A DNA stretch of 64,000 nucleotides from Tritrichomonas musculus (Eukaryota > Parabasalia > Tritrichomonadida > Tritrichomonadidae), in the NCBI GenBank assembly GCA_039105265.1, contig JAPFFF010000020.1:496001-560000 (forward strand), given 5' to 3'. Every line of letters starts with the position of its first letter. Within the stretch, counting starts at the first letter, position 1. The position numbers and the translations under genes were made by a program. This document shows positions 41,183 to 49,742 of this stretch, one piece after another. The notes beneath the pieces were generated by a model. The model did no database searches, was not told the DNA's origin, and saw nothing but the letters and a program-made list of their open reading frames with translations.

Positions 41183-41231
41183 GTTATTTATTTTTATCAC
41201 TACTGGGCTTTCTCAATTTACCAACAGCAAA

Positions 41232-42038
41232 ATGAGTCTAGAAAAAGTTCATGACATAGTATCACAAGCACTGGGGATAAACAAAAATAACTTATGTGGA
41301 AGTAGCATAGATGAAATCCACAATGATATAGATGTTCGCTACAACTCTGTGAATGTTATAGTAGGAAAACAGTCTATGGGAAAAACTGTGATAGCACTAC
41401 AGGAAATCATTAAAATATCACTTCTAAGTACACATCATTTGTTAATATATGTTACGAAGAACGGAGATGAGAATGATAAGAGTTGGCAGTCACTGAAGAC
41501 ATTTATTCAAATCCCATATATAGTAGTAAGTGAGAAAAATTGTAAGGATGCCATTCAAGAATTAATCTCTGCTAAAAACTTGTACTATATGATAAAGAGA
41601 GAGAATTTAGAGGAAAAAATAGATGATGGACAGATGGAGGATATGTTTCAAGTGTTGCACGTTCATGACTTCAGCAAAGACACCCTACATACTCTTATAC
41701 TCTTTGATGATATAGCAAATTCAAAATTGTTCGCGGCACCAGAATCATATTTCTCACAACAACTACGCCGCTGCAGACACACAAACATATCTTACTTCTT
41801 GCTGATTCAATCGTGGAAAGGACTCGCACCGCATATCAAGAACGAGATCACAACATTATTTATCTTCCCATGCTTCAACAAACAGCAACTCCACTTCATA
41901 TATTCACAGTCCGCGAGTAACTTAACTTTTGATGAATTCTATGATATGTACAAAACTATGACAGAAATGAAAAATAAACGTCCTTATATGATAGTACATG
42001 TGACAGAAGGAGGAGAAACAAAAATAAAAAATCAATAA
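41232..42038 (+). CDS. ATPase: DNA-packaging ATPase, A32/FtsK-HerA type
   Basis: 268 residues. Walker A GKQSMGKT lies at about residues 45-52, Walker B-like LILFDD at about 157, then RRCRHTNISYFLLIQSWKG and IKNEITTLFIFPCFNKQQLH. It is close to the element A protein, including the block NSVNVIVGKQ. It powers genome packaging into the capsid in this virus-like family. The start ATG lies about 34 nt after TTTATTTTTATC. It is convergent with the 42,062 gene, with 23 bp between. Confidence 0.88.
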   Translation: MSLEKVHDIVSQALGINKNNLCGSSIDEIHNDIDVRYNSVNVIVGKQSMGKTVIALQEIIKISLLSTHHLLIYVTKNGDENDKSWQSLKTFIQIPYIVVSEKNCKDAIQELISAKNLYYMIKRENLEEKIDDGQMEDMFQVLHVHDFSKDTLHTLILFDDIANSKLFAAPESYFSQQLRRCRHTNISYFLLIQSWKGLAPHIKNEITTLFIFPCFNKQQLHFIYSQSASNLTFDEFYDMYKTMTEMKNKRPYMIVHVTEGGETKIKNQ

Positions 42039-42061
42039 TGGTAGAGAATAAATGAATGCAC

Positions 42062-42388
42062 TTATGATTTATCTTGTGGTGGATTTAAGAATTGTATGAT
42101 CCTGTTTATTGTCTCTTTCATTTGGTGTATCTCTTCTTGTACATTCATTTCTGGTTCCTCTATGTGCTTCTTTACATACTCGGCCTTCTCCTCGTGCTTC
42201 TTCAACATTAAAACATCTTTGATTTTGGTAATTCTGTAACCTTTGATGTGGTAGAGCTTGTTGAGTTTGTGAGTTGTGGTGCTGTCTATTTCTTCTTTAT
42301 GCTTGTTGTAAAATAAATTGAACTCATCTGGGGAATCAAACTCTTTGATATAATTTGTGATAGGTTGGAGTATTTTAATTTCTGACAT
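42062..42388 (-). CDS. Small conserved element protein with C-terminal coiled coil
   Basis: 108 residues from MSEIKILQPITNYIKEFDSP; the longer frame's extra 15 residues are not matched in A. It is the counterpart of 6,436-6,747: DEFNLFYNKHKEEID, HKLNKLYHIKGYRITKIKDV, then a Glu/Lys-rich coiled coil ending in IIQFLNPPQ. It keeps the same position, convergent with the ATPase gene and next to the pVI-like gene. Function unknown. Confidence 0.7.
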   Translation of the reverse strand: MSEIKILQPITNYIKEFDSPDEFNLFYNKHKEEIDSTTTHKLNKLYHIKGYRITKIKDVLMLKKHEEKAEYVKKHIEEPEMNVQEEIHQMKETINRIIQFLNPPQDKS

Positions 42389-42545
42389 CTTTATTTCGAA
42401 CAAAAATGATAATAACAAATGTTCTTCTTTCATGTTTAATCATAGTTGAGTTTTTACGATTGTGTGTGGAAATAAAAGCTGTACTTCCTGATGAAGATCC
42501 TCCACTAGATGAAGAAGTGAGAAAAAAATTGTACTGTTGATATGG

Positions 42546-42720
42546 AAAAACATTAATGAGGTGACAGATTATGCAAAAACATTAATGAGATGACAGATTA
42601 TGCAAAAACATTAATGAGATGACAGATTGTGCAAAAACATTAATGAGGTGACAGATTGTGCAAAAACATTAATGAGATGACAGATTGTGCAAAAAACATT
42701 AATGAGGTGACAGATTGTGT
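42546..42720. repeat. 29-bp tandem array, six units
   Basis: Units read CAAAAACATTAATGAG, then (A/G)TGACAGATT(A/G)TG, with slight variants. They occupy most of the gap between the 42,062 and 42,766 genes and end in TTATTTATTTTTG. The AATGAG core is shared with other arrays of this element. Confidence 0.9.
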
Positions 42721-42765
42721 TATTTATTTTTGAGTGATAGAAGTCGGTCGGAATTCTGACCTACC

Positions 42766-43071
42766 TTACTTCAGCATAGGGACATCAAATCTGTCTGGAT
42801 TTTTGCGTCTTCCCATATTGTGCATGAGTCCTAATTGTGGATTGCTATATTGTAATTGTGGAGGGCTATCATTATTGTTATTATTTTTGTCTCCATTTGC
42901 CCAAGAATCTGCTTTGTCTGCAAAATTGCCTATAGTATTGAGAACATTTCCGACTGTACCACCGAAGACTGGAGCTACTGCTTTTGCTACTTTGGATACT
43001 ATTGGTGCTGCTTTACTTACGACATTTTTAACGCCTTTTGCTATCTTTTTGAAAAAACTTCCGAAAGCCAT
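42766..43071 (-). CDS. pVI/pX-like small minor capsid protein
   Basis: 101 residues from MAFGSFFKKIAKGVKNVVSK. An amphipathic Lys/Val/Ala-rich N-terminal helix is followed by VAKAVAPVFGGTVGNVLNTIG, then an Asn/Asp-rich linker and a basic C-terminus (MHNMGRRKNPDRF). The start matches element A. It is divergent from the major capsid gene with 42 bp between. Composition and context fit an internal, membrane-active capsid protein; not proven. Confidence 0.7.
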   Translation of the reverse strand: MAFGSFFKKIAKGVKNVVSKAAPIVSKVAKAVAPVFGGTVGNVLNTIGNFADKADSWANGDKNNNNNDSPPQLQYSNPQLGLMHNMGRRKNPDRFDVPMLK

Positions 43072-43113
43072 GATTTTGAATTCGTGGAAAAAGATACTTT
43101 TTTTGAAACTGAA

Positions 43114-45042
43114 ATGACATACTACAACGCTCAAACCAAGAATTTAGGAAATGATGAAGGTGACGTACTCGGATTCTTCCAAAATAAGATGCGCAATTTA
43201 ATACAGAAAAACGGTGGCGACAATTCTTTCTCATTCATTATGGAAGAGTTTAAAGACAAAGACGCTCCACTACCTGTTGGAACCAAGACCAGAATCAAGC
43301 TCACGCATTCAGGACACACAATAACACAAATAGAAAAATCATTCTCAACTATACTCCTCGACTTCAGAATTAAATTGTCAGACCCTATAGATGTTTCAGC
43401 AGATAAGAACAGACTTATGAAAATCTTTGTTGGTTTCAAAAATGCTGTAGAATTCTATGAGGACTGTAGATTCTGGATAAATGACAAGCTCCTCTCTGCA
43501 TACAGGCAAGATGAACTACAAAGGGAATCATTTGCGTATAACAGTATCAAGCCTAGAGATGCCAAAGCTTCTAGTAAATTCAGTCATAGTATCTGGGAAA
43601 ACGTTGCACAATACTCACCATCTGTCTGTGGAACCTACATTGACTTGGTAGACATTGCTGATGGACAGCCACATACATTCACTATTGAACTCACAATTCC
43701 ATTTACAGATCAACTTGTACTTCAGGCTTGGCAACTCTATCCTAATGCTATCTGTGGTGAAATAGAAGAGGAAGTCAAAACAAGTCTTCGCGCAATGGTT
43801 TGGTGTCAAGTTAATCCAAATATTGTAAAAGAAACATTGCAGTTTTTGGAGGATGAAGAAATTACAGAACAAATTCCAGCAGTAGTTCCAATCTCACGCA
43901 AGTTCACACAAGTAGGTAGACCATCAAATATAGTCGTTCATTACTCAGAAAAGCCAGCATCAAATCAAGTCTTACACATTAAGTACCAAAGACTACACGC
44001 AGGAAAAGCTTACACAGATACAGATCCAGCAAGTAGAGCAGACACACATAATGATGAAGCAGAACCTTTGACGATAGACTTCCATTATACAGAAGCCGAC
44101 TACACTAAATATAAAGTCAGAAAGGAGGACATAAATAAAGCTTCATTTGCAACTATGATAGCTGCTGCCAATCCTGATTATGTTCTCAATGCTGGAGATG
44201 ATGTGAAAATCATAAGTGAAGAAGTAGAAGGTGCTTTAATTACTGATGTTAAGAAGAGCGACGACAATATCAACCTCAGTGTTGGAAAAATCACTCTTGA
44301 TGTCCTCGGTGGTACAATACAATTGGGACGCAGCAACTTGGCAGGATTTGGACTAAAAGAAGAAACATATCAAGGTTTAGTTCGAGAATTACAAACACCA
44401 TTGCTAGTACCTGCGCAAGAACTAACTCGAGAAATCTTTGAGGGAAGTGCTAAGGTAAATGGACTTGAAATCTCTAAGTCTGTACCTCTTCGTAACGTCA
44501 CTAACATTACCATGATGTTTCCAAAATCGCCGGCAGACATCACCTGCTTTGATAATATTATGTACAGAAATGTTCAGCTCATCGTAAATAAAAGAACATA
44601 CCCAGATACTGAATTCAGTGATACGTGTGCAGCAAGGTTCTACCAACATCAACTTATTGCAAATGAACTCGACGGAACTTTAGAAGCAACCCAAGAATTT
44701 GAGGACTCCTTCACGCAACCTCTTAACGATCCCGTTACTGGAAAGCGTTATACCAATTGCAGGAGTGATGGTACTTCTTTTGGTATCAATTTCCAAATGG
44801 AGAGAAGTAATGCTGGCTATGTCTTTGATGGTATCGATACAGGTTCAACATCTATTACAGTCACATTTAGAGGACAACCAATGTACCAAGGAGAGAACGA
44901 CACATACTTTATACCAGATCCTGACTATCCAGATCAACACCCACCTGCACCAGAAGCTTGGATTTGCAGCGATACATACTGGACATGGAGCACAAATGGT
45001 GTAGAGTATTATGCTGTAGGTGTCCCTGCTGGATATGAGTAA
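43114..45042 (+). CDS. MCP: Major capsid protein, double-jelly-roll type
   Basis: 642 residues starting MTYYNAQTKNLGNDEGDVLG. The longer upstream frame is rejected because it overlaps the divergent small gene and lacks homology to A. It is collinear with the element A protein, for example KFTQVGRPSN, GLVRELQTPLLVPAQELTRE and YTNCRSDGTSFGINFQMERS. A looser resemblance to element C's capsid is seen at FTQIGDPAS and the TSFFIGL region. This is the shell protein of the presumed particle, assembling trimers into hexagonal capsomers in related viruses. Confidence 0.85.
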   Translation: MTYYNAQTKNLGNDEGDVLGFFQNKMRNLIQKNGGDNSFSFIMEEFKDKDAPLPVGTKTRIKLTHSGHTITQIEKSFSTILLDFRIKLSDPIDVSADKNRLMKIFVGFKNAVEFYEDCRFWINDKLLSAYRQDELQRESFAYNSIKPRDAKASSKFSHSIWENVAQYSPSVCGTYIDLVDIADGQPHTFTIELTIPFTDQLVLQAWQLYPNAICGEIEEEVKTSLRAMVWCQVNPNIVKETLQFLEDEEITEQIPAVVPISRKFTQVGRPSNIVVHYSEKPASNQVLHIKYQRLHAGKAYTDTDPASRADTHNDEAEPLTIDFHYTEADYTKYKVRKEDINKASFATMIAAANPDYVLNAGDDVKIISEEVEGALITDVKKSDDNINLSVGKITLDVLGGTIQLGRSNLAGFGLKEETYQGLVRELQTPLLVPAQELTREIFEGSAKVNGLEISKSVPLRNVTNITMMFPKSPADITCFDNIMYRNVQLIVNKRTYPDTEFSDTCAARFYQHQLIANELDGTLEATQEFEDSFTQPLNDPVTGKRYTNCRSDGTSFGINFQMERSNAGYVFDGIDTGSTSITVTFRGQPMYQGENDTYFIPDPDYPDQHPPAPEAWICSDTYWTWSTNGVEYYAVGVPAGYE

Positions 45043-45127
45043 GTGGTGGGATCTCATTAATGTTGACTTTTGATGGTTTTTATTTTTGTTTAATTATTTT
45101 TGAATTTTATCTCATGTACAAAAATAG

Positions 45128-45646
45128 ATGACAACAGAAATGACAAACTCAAGAATAACAATAAAACCGAAGAACATTGAGAAATATAACATTTATTGGA
45201 ATTATAGATGCTTATCACCAACAGCAATCATGAATGTATTAAAGCAGAACTTCCCCTCTCGTTATTTCAACACTGAATCCTCCACTCATGTTTTCATAAA
45301 TAAACATTCAACGATGCCAGATCATTTTGCTAAACCTGATCGTGATAGTTGTAATGTAGAAGTAAGTTGTATCTCATTGTCTAATCATGAAATTATTTCC
45401 AATCATGAGGTATCAATGCTGTTTAATTGTGGAATGTTATTCATTAGAGTTACGAAGAGTGAAAAGTGGATGCGAAAATATGGTATGTCATATGTTATAA
45501 TCAACAATCAAATCACTGAAACGGAATCATTTTCGTACTATCCATCAAGCTATTCCAATTTGTTGAAACCACCAACAGAAAAAGAAATACGAGAACAAAA
45601 AGAAAAGAGAAGTTTTAATATAGTCCTTAATCATATTCAACCATGA
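45128..45646 (+). CDS. Hypothetical terminal protein of element B, 172 aa
   Basis: Starts MTTEMTNSRITIKPKNIEKY after two T-rich stretches. No domain was recognised. It is mixed alpha/beta in appearance, with several Cys and His (RDSCNVEVSCISLSNHEIIS), and ends in a charged helix (EKEIREQKEKRSFNIVL). It is the last gene before the right inverted repeat and has no counterpart in A after the capsid gene. It was considered as the missing Ulp1-type protease, but the His-Asp-Gln-Cys order of that family was not seen. Confidence 0.6.
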   Translation: MTTEMTNSRITIKPKNIEKYNIYWNYRCLSPTAIMNVLKQNFPSRYFNTESSTHVFINKHSTMPDHFAKPDRDSCNVEVSCISLSNHEIISNHEVSMLFNCGMLFIRVTKSEKWMRKYGMSYVIINNQITETESFSYYPSSYSNLLKPPTEKEIREQKEKRSFNIVLNHIQP

Positions 45647-45655
45647 AACCTATAA

Positions 45656-45685
45656 ATGAGAATTATTTTTTATGCGCAATACAGG
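45656..45685. repeat. Right terminal inverted repeat of element B
   Basis: Exact reverse complement of 30,355-30,384, starting 10 bp after the stop of the last B gene and ending TTTTTTATGCGCAATACAGG. It fixes the right boundary of element B. Confidence 0.85.
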
Positions 45686-45695
45686 AGTAGAAAGC

Positions 45696-45730
45696 TTAAG
45701 AAGGGCTCACAAAAGTTCGCCCATTCTTAA
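45696..45730. repeat. Imperfect palindrome at B-C junction
   Basis: TTAAGAAGGGC and GCCCATTCTTAA pair with one bulge around a 12-nt spacer, 10 bp outside the right repeat of element B. It could be the tip of element C or a host remnant between the two elements. Confidence 0.55.
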
Positions 45731-45859
45731 CTTTTGAAGAAATGAAACCACCTCCAACGGCCTTCCAGCAAATTTCAAACTCCATTAAATTAGCTCCAAA
45801 AATAAATTGTAAACAACCCCTCTATCGAAATTAATTTAATATTTTTATTCTTAACCCAA

Positions 45860-46120
45860 ATGGACTACATCGATAGCGACTATGACTCAGATCTAGATAA
45901 CCTTTGTATTGAAGTAACGGAGTATGCAGGTCATCAATTTGAGTCAGATAGATACTTCTTCTTTCCGGAAACCAATGAAATGCAACAATTGCGAAATGGT
46001 AAGTTTGAGATAGTTCCTATACTCACTGACATGAAGCTCAACAAAAAATTCTTCAATCTGAGAGATGTTATGAATAAATGGACTCATGTCTATTTGGATA
46101 AACTTAAAGGGTTATACTAA
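45860..46120 (+). CDS. Small hypothetical element C protein, 86 aa
   Basis: Starts MDYIDSDYDSDLDNLCIEVT, with an acidic N-terminus, then a mixed body (FESDRYFFFPETNEMQQLRN) and a basic end. A T-run with ATTTTTATTCTTAACCCAA lies just before the ATG, supporting it as a real gene. No domain was recognised. It is the first gene of element C on the left. It is followed by a 207-bp gap with a few GC-richer snippets but no feature. Confidence 0.6.
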   Translation: MDYIDSDYDSDLDNLCIEVTEYAGHQFESDRYFFFPETNEMQQLRNGKFEIVPILTDMKLNKKFFNLRDVMNKWTHVYLDKLKGLY

Positions 46121-46310
46121 GTTATTTTCATATTTTTATTCCTACGTCGCTGGCATTAGTCGTTGGCATATCCTCAAACATTTTATTTGCGTAGCAAAGT
46201 TTGATGAAGTCAAATTGGCGAAAGTTACGTGCCGATACCGGTGACATTATAGGTAACGTGGGGTATACTCAAAAATAGAAAGCTAATGGTGAGTTAGATA
46301 TGTTAAGGAG

Positions 46311-46328
46311 GTTTATTTTTGCTTTAAA
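46311..46328 (+). promoter_or_regulatory. T-rich start motif before the 46,328 gene
   Basis: GTTTATTTTTGCTTTAA immediately precedes the ATG, with the T-run ending 7 nt before it. One of a set of equivalent motifs in element C. Confidence 0.55.
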
Positions 46329-47647
46329 TGAGTTACAGAAGAGATGTACAAGGAGAGGAACAGGTTCCTTTACCAATCGAAATGGTTTACAATTCAACAG
46401 TTGATGCTCTTAAAAGTAAAGATGAAGATGGTTATTCTATATATTTTAAAAATAACATTCAATACTTCAATAGATTTTATTTTAAGTATCCACCTGAATG
46501 GAAAACTTCAAATGTTGGCGAGAAGATAATTGGTATTAGAAGAATGAATATACATCGTATAAGTGATTCAATCAAATTTAATCTATATATTCGTAAATAT
46601 CTATGGGAACCTTTCAATGATAAAGCTATTGAGTTATTTGGAGATAAATATGAAATGAACGACGATAAAATTCAACAAGTTATCGATAAAATGGATGAAA
46701 CCGATGTTAAGGTATTTAAAATCGAATGTCACATGAATCTTACGAATGATATTAATGATTTCGCTGATCAAGTCATCGAATTCGCTAATGACAATACTTT
46801 ATATAGGTATTTATATCGAGAAATAGGTGGTTCAGACAAATCAGAGGAAGAAAAAATAGCTGCGTATGAGGCGTTAGATCGTGATAGGAATAATTATGAT
46901 CTAATGTGTTTACGTAATGATATTCCATTTTGGTTAGAAATAAGTCATTGGAATTGTAAGAATAAGCAGAATATAATAATTAATCCAAATGATAAGCATG
47001 TAATTGGTGAAGATTTTGTGATCGAATTCGATTTAAATTATGACGATGGACAATGCATTATATTTAAATCAATTCGAAATGAAGGTAAGGTGTATAATGT
47101 CGATTTTCTTATAACGAGAGCTGATGAAGCTTTCGAAAAATCTACTAATGATAATAATAATGAAGAAGAAGAGGAATCCGTAGAAGACAATTATAATGAT
47201 TACACATATAAGAAACTATATAAATGGGATGATGAGAATGATAATCCATTACCTTTTAGTCGAGAAGAACCTGGAAGATTGACTGAAAAGGATAGGTTCG
47301 ACAGTTCCACAGCTGAGTTCTTTAATATCGGGACTTCGAATCCATATCGAAATAGATTGGATTATGTAACCAAGTTCCACCGAGAATTGACTTTAAAACA
47401 TATTACAACTGATTTACAATGTGAAGTAGCCGCTTCATTTGCGAATCAATCAAATCGTAATATCATCGGACGTACTAACGAGACATTCATTCCTATTAAG
47501 TATTATAAAGTGAATGATAATGATGATAAGTTTTGGATTGAATTGTATAATAAAGATTTCGTAGACCTTCCAGTGTCATTTAATGCTAAAATAGTGTTTA
47601 CGATGGATATGGTGTTCTTACAAAACCGTAAACTATTATACAGTTGA
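46328..47647 (+). CDS. Candidate minor capsid (penton) protein
   Basis: 439 residues starting MSYRRDVQGEEQVPLPIEMV. Early blocks FNRFYFKYPPEWKTSNVGEK and GIRRMNIHR, and the end FWIELYNKDFVDLPVSFNAK with a hydrophobic last strand, resemble single-jelly-roll minor capsid (penton) proteins of Polintons and related viruses. An Asn/Glu-rich acidic insert (NNNEEEEESVEDN) lies at about residue 280. It stands first in a plus-strand run with integrase, ATPase, pVI-like and capsid genes, which supports a virion role. Alternative: another vertex or minor structural protein. Confidence 0.55.
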   Translation: MSYRRDVQGEEQVPLPIEMVYNSTVDALKSKDEDGYSIYFKNNIQYFNRFYFKYPPEWKTSNVGEKIIGIRRMNIHRISDSIKFNLYIRKYLWEPFNDKAIELFGDKYEMNDDKIQQVIDKMDETDVKVFKIECHMNLTNDINDFADQVIEFANDNTLYRYLYREIGGSDKSEEEKIAAYEALDRDRNNYDLMCLRNDIPFWLEISHWNCKNKQNIIINPNDKHVIGEDFVIEFDLNYDDGQCIIFKSIRNEGKVYNVDFLITRADEAFEKSTNDNNNEEEEESVEDNYNDYTYKKLYKWDDENDNPLPFSREEPGRLTEKDRFDSSTAEFFNIGTSNPYRNRLDYVTKFHRELTLKHITTDLQCEVAASFANQSNRNIIGRTNETFIPIKYYKVNDNDDKFWIELYNKDFVDLPVSFNAKIVFTMDMVFLQNRKLLYS

Positions 47648-47670
47648 GGACTGATCTGTAAAACAGACTC

Positions 47671-47685
47671 TTTATTTTTGGTAAA
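47671..47685 (+). promoter_or_regulatory. T-rich start motif before the integrase gene
   Basis: TTTATTTTTGGTAA directly before the ATG, the tightest spacing in the set (about 5 nt). It lies in a 37-bp gap, leaving little room for any other promoter. Confidence 0.55.
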
Positions 47686-48791
47686 TGTCCAGAGTTAGGT
47701 TTAAGACCATTGATGAAGTTTATTCTAAGTATCCAACGAATACGTTATCAAAATTCAAGAGAATAGCTAACAGATATGGATTCACTGATGATGAAGCTAA
47801 GGAGTTTCTTCAAAACAAAGTCGTTCATGATCAACATATTCCTCCACCAAAGTTCATGCATATCTATTCGAAGATTCGACATGCGTTTCAAATGGATACG
47901 TTCATTGGTGACCCAGACTATTTGATGTTCATTAACGTTAACACACGTAAAGCATATGCGTATGAGATGATCAATAAAGGTGCTAAACAAGTGTTGAGAT
48001 CATTAAACGAATTCATCAAATCAGAACCTGAATGTAAGTCCATCATATCAGATGAAGATGCATCATACTTATCGAAATCCGTACTCGATTTCATGAGAGA
48101 ACATGATATCATATATACAACAACGACCGATAACGATCATAACAAACTCGGTATCATTAATAGATTCATGAGAACCATTCGTGATATGAAAGCTAATGAA
48201 CCAAACACTGATATACTATCATTAGTAGAATCCTATAACGATATGCCACATCGATCTCTTAATTATAAATCTCCGAATGAGATAACAGATGAAGATGAGT
48301 TAGAGTATATCGATAAGATGGAACGTCAAGTAAATCCATATCATTTCAAACCTGGTGATCTAGTTAGAGTAGTTCTTGATAAGAGTCCTCTAACAAAGCA
48401 TCGTTCGAATCTATCTAAAGAGTCTTACGTCGTCGATTCCAAAGATGTTAATCAGTTTCTAATTCGATCTATCGATGGATCTGTAGATACTGTACCGGGA
48501 TATAAACTCGTGAAAGCATCCGCTAACGTTCCACTAGCGACAACAATCAAAGATGGTAAACGCGGTATCGTTAAAGAGATTCGATCTTATAACAAGAAAC
48601 GAGATACATATACGATCACATATGAAGATTCAACCGTTAAAGATACTATCAAATCGAAATATCTACGTGAAGGTCATCCAACTAAATTATCGACAATGGA
48701 ACGTAAGTATTGGTTGAACGTCGCAAAACGACATGAGGACAGGAGTCCAAATCAACATAGCATACCAGATCAAATAAGGAAGTTCATTTAA
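47685..48791 (+). CDS. INT: Retroviral-type (DDE) integrase
   Basis: 368 residues. The core shows QMDTFIGDPDYLMFINVNT, ISDEDASYLS and HNKLGIINRFMRTIRDMKAN, parallel to the element B enzyme's IIDRVIRTIRDM. A tail around residues 300-345 (RGIVKEIRSYNKKRDTYTIT, YEDSTVKDTIKSKYLREG) looks like a chromo- or SH3-like domain that could target chromatin. It inserts the element into host DNA. The ATPase gene begins 10 bp after its stop, so the two sit very tightly. Confidence 0.9.
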   Translation: MSRVRFKTIDEVYSKYPTNTLSKFKRIANRYGFTDDEAKEFLQNKVVHDQHIPPPKFMHIYSKIRHAFQMDTFIGDPDYLMFINVNTRKAYAYEMINKGAKQVLRSLNEFIKSEPECKSIISDEDASYLSKSVLDFMREHDIIYTTTTDNDHNKLGIINRFMRTIRDMKANEPNTDILSLVESYNDMPHRSLNYKSPNEITDEDELEYIDKMERQVNPYHFKPGDLVRVVLDKSPLTKHRSNLSKESYVVDSKDVNQFLIRSIDGSVDTVPGYKLVKASANVPLATTIKDGKRGIVKEIRSYNKKRDTYTITYEDSTVKDTIKSKYLREGHPTKLSTMERKYWLNVAKRHEDRSPNQHSIPDQIRKFI

Positions 48792-48801
48792 CTTTCAATA
48801 A

Positions 48802-49713
48802 ATGGCTGATTCACAAATTAAGAAAGTGGAAGATCTTATCGAAGATTCGTTACGAAAGAATCAAAGAGATATTGAAATGGCTTTGATTAAACCACTCGCT
48901 CCTGAGTATCCGTTCTCATCAAACGGTATCTATTTCCTTATAGGCAAGATGGGAGCAGGGAAATCATTCTGGATATGGAGACATATTATGATAACTGAAC
49001 GACTATTCATGAAACCGTATCCCAAAGGGTCTAGCCGCGAAACTACGTACTCCTCTAAAAGGGAATGCGGGTACTACAGTAAGATCATATTCTGTTCCAC
49101 GTCTGGTAAACTCGATAAAACAGCTGAAGTACTATCCAAGAATGTGAAGACGCCTATCGAATACATTAAAGAAGAGAACCTACTTCCATATCTTAAACGT
49201 CATCTTAGACGTAAACTCAAGTACTACGCAATGGTGAAGCACGTCCTATCTAAAATGGTTGAAACAAATGAAGAAATGGCCCGTATCATTTCGAAACATT
49301 CTTTGATGGAAATTGAAGACAGAATCGCTTACATAGCATCAAAGCTCGTTCAATACCAGACTGCTTCATATCCATACAACACATTACTCGTACTTGATGA
49401 TGCTGCTGGATCCCCATTACTGAAGAATGGAAACAGCGAACTATGTCGGTTACTTACAAAGACCCGTCACTTTAATCTAACGTGTATTATAGCTGTACAG
49501 ACATTACGATTCGTTCATCTAAATGTTAAGAGACTAGCGACAGATATCATCTGTTATAGCGGGTTTAGTAAAGAAGATTTCACATCAATGCTTCAACAAA
49601 CACCTAACAATCTCGATATCAAGTCTACGACAACTGAATATCTTAACCATAAAGGTCAGCATGATAGATTCATAATCAATATCACTGCAAATGAATCACA
49701 TTTTGAGGAGTAA
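48802..49713 (+). CDS. ATPase: DNA-packaging ATPase, A32/FtsK-HerA type
   Basis: 303 residues. Walker A IGKMGAGKSFWIW lies at about residue 47 and Walker B-like LLVLDDAAGSP at about 195. A following LCRLLTKTRHFNLTCIIAVQ block parallels the sensor region RCRHTN..YFLLIQ of A and B. Compared with A and B it has an insert after Walker A rich in Ser, Arg and Lys. It packages element DNA into the capsid. It follows the integrase and precedes the pVI-like gene. Confidence 0.88.
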   Translation: MADSQIKKVEDLIEDSLRKNQRDIEMALIKPLAPEYPFSSNGIYFLIGKMGAGKSFWIWRHIMITERLFMKPYPKGSSRETTYSSKRECGYYSKIIFCSTSGKLDKTAEVLSKNVKTPIEYIKEENLLPYLKRHLRRKLKYYAMVKHVLSKMVETNEEMARIISKHSLMEIEDRIAYIASKLVQYQTASYPYNTLLVLDDAAGSPLLKNGNSELCRLLTKTRHFNLTCIIAVQTLRFVHLNVKRLATDIICYSGFSKEDFTSMLQQTPNNLDIKSTTTEYLNHKGQHDRFIINITANESHFEE

Positions 49714-49720
49714 ACCCCAG

Positions 49721-49742
49721 GTATTTTTGTGACTTAGAAACA
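49721..49742 (+). promoter_or_regulatory. T-rich start motif before the pVI-like gene
   Basis: GTATTTTTGTGACTTAGAAAC lies before the ATG, in a 28-bp gap after the ATPase stop. Confidence 0.5.

Larger units (their letters stand above)
30355..45685. mobile_element. Polinton/Maverick element B, looks whole
   Basis: 15.3 kb bounded by perfect 30-bp inverted repeats (30,355-30,384 and 45,656-45,685), whose ends read CCTGTATTGCGCATAAAAAA inward. Contents are protein-primed DNA polymerase B, retroviral-type integrase, A32-like ATPase, double-jelly-roll major capsid, pVI-like protein, fibre and five smaller genes. All main frames are open, so it looks whole and young. I saw no matching target duplication next to these repeats and recognised no Ulp1-type protease, which many Polintons carry. 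The left end holds two satellite-like arrays before the polymerase. Confidence 0.9.

Noticed and set aside
42856-43113. 86-residue N-terminal extension of the element B capsid frame
   Set aside because: It overlaps the divergent pVI-like gene, is Cys/Trp-rich antisense text, and has no match in the element A capsid protein.
45128-45646. Terminal gene of B as the missing Ulp1-type protease
   Set aside because: Several Cys and His are present, but the ordered catalytic pattern of that family was not seen.
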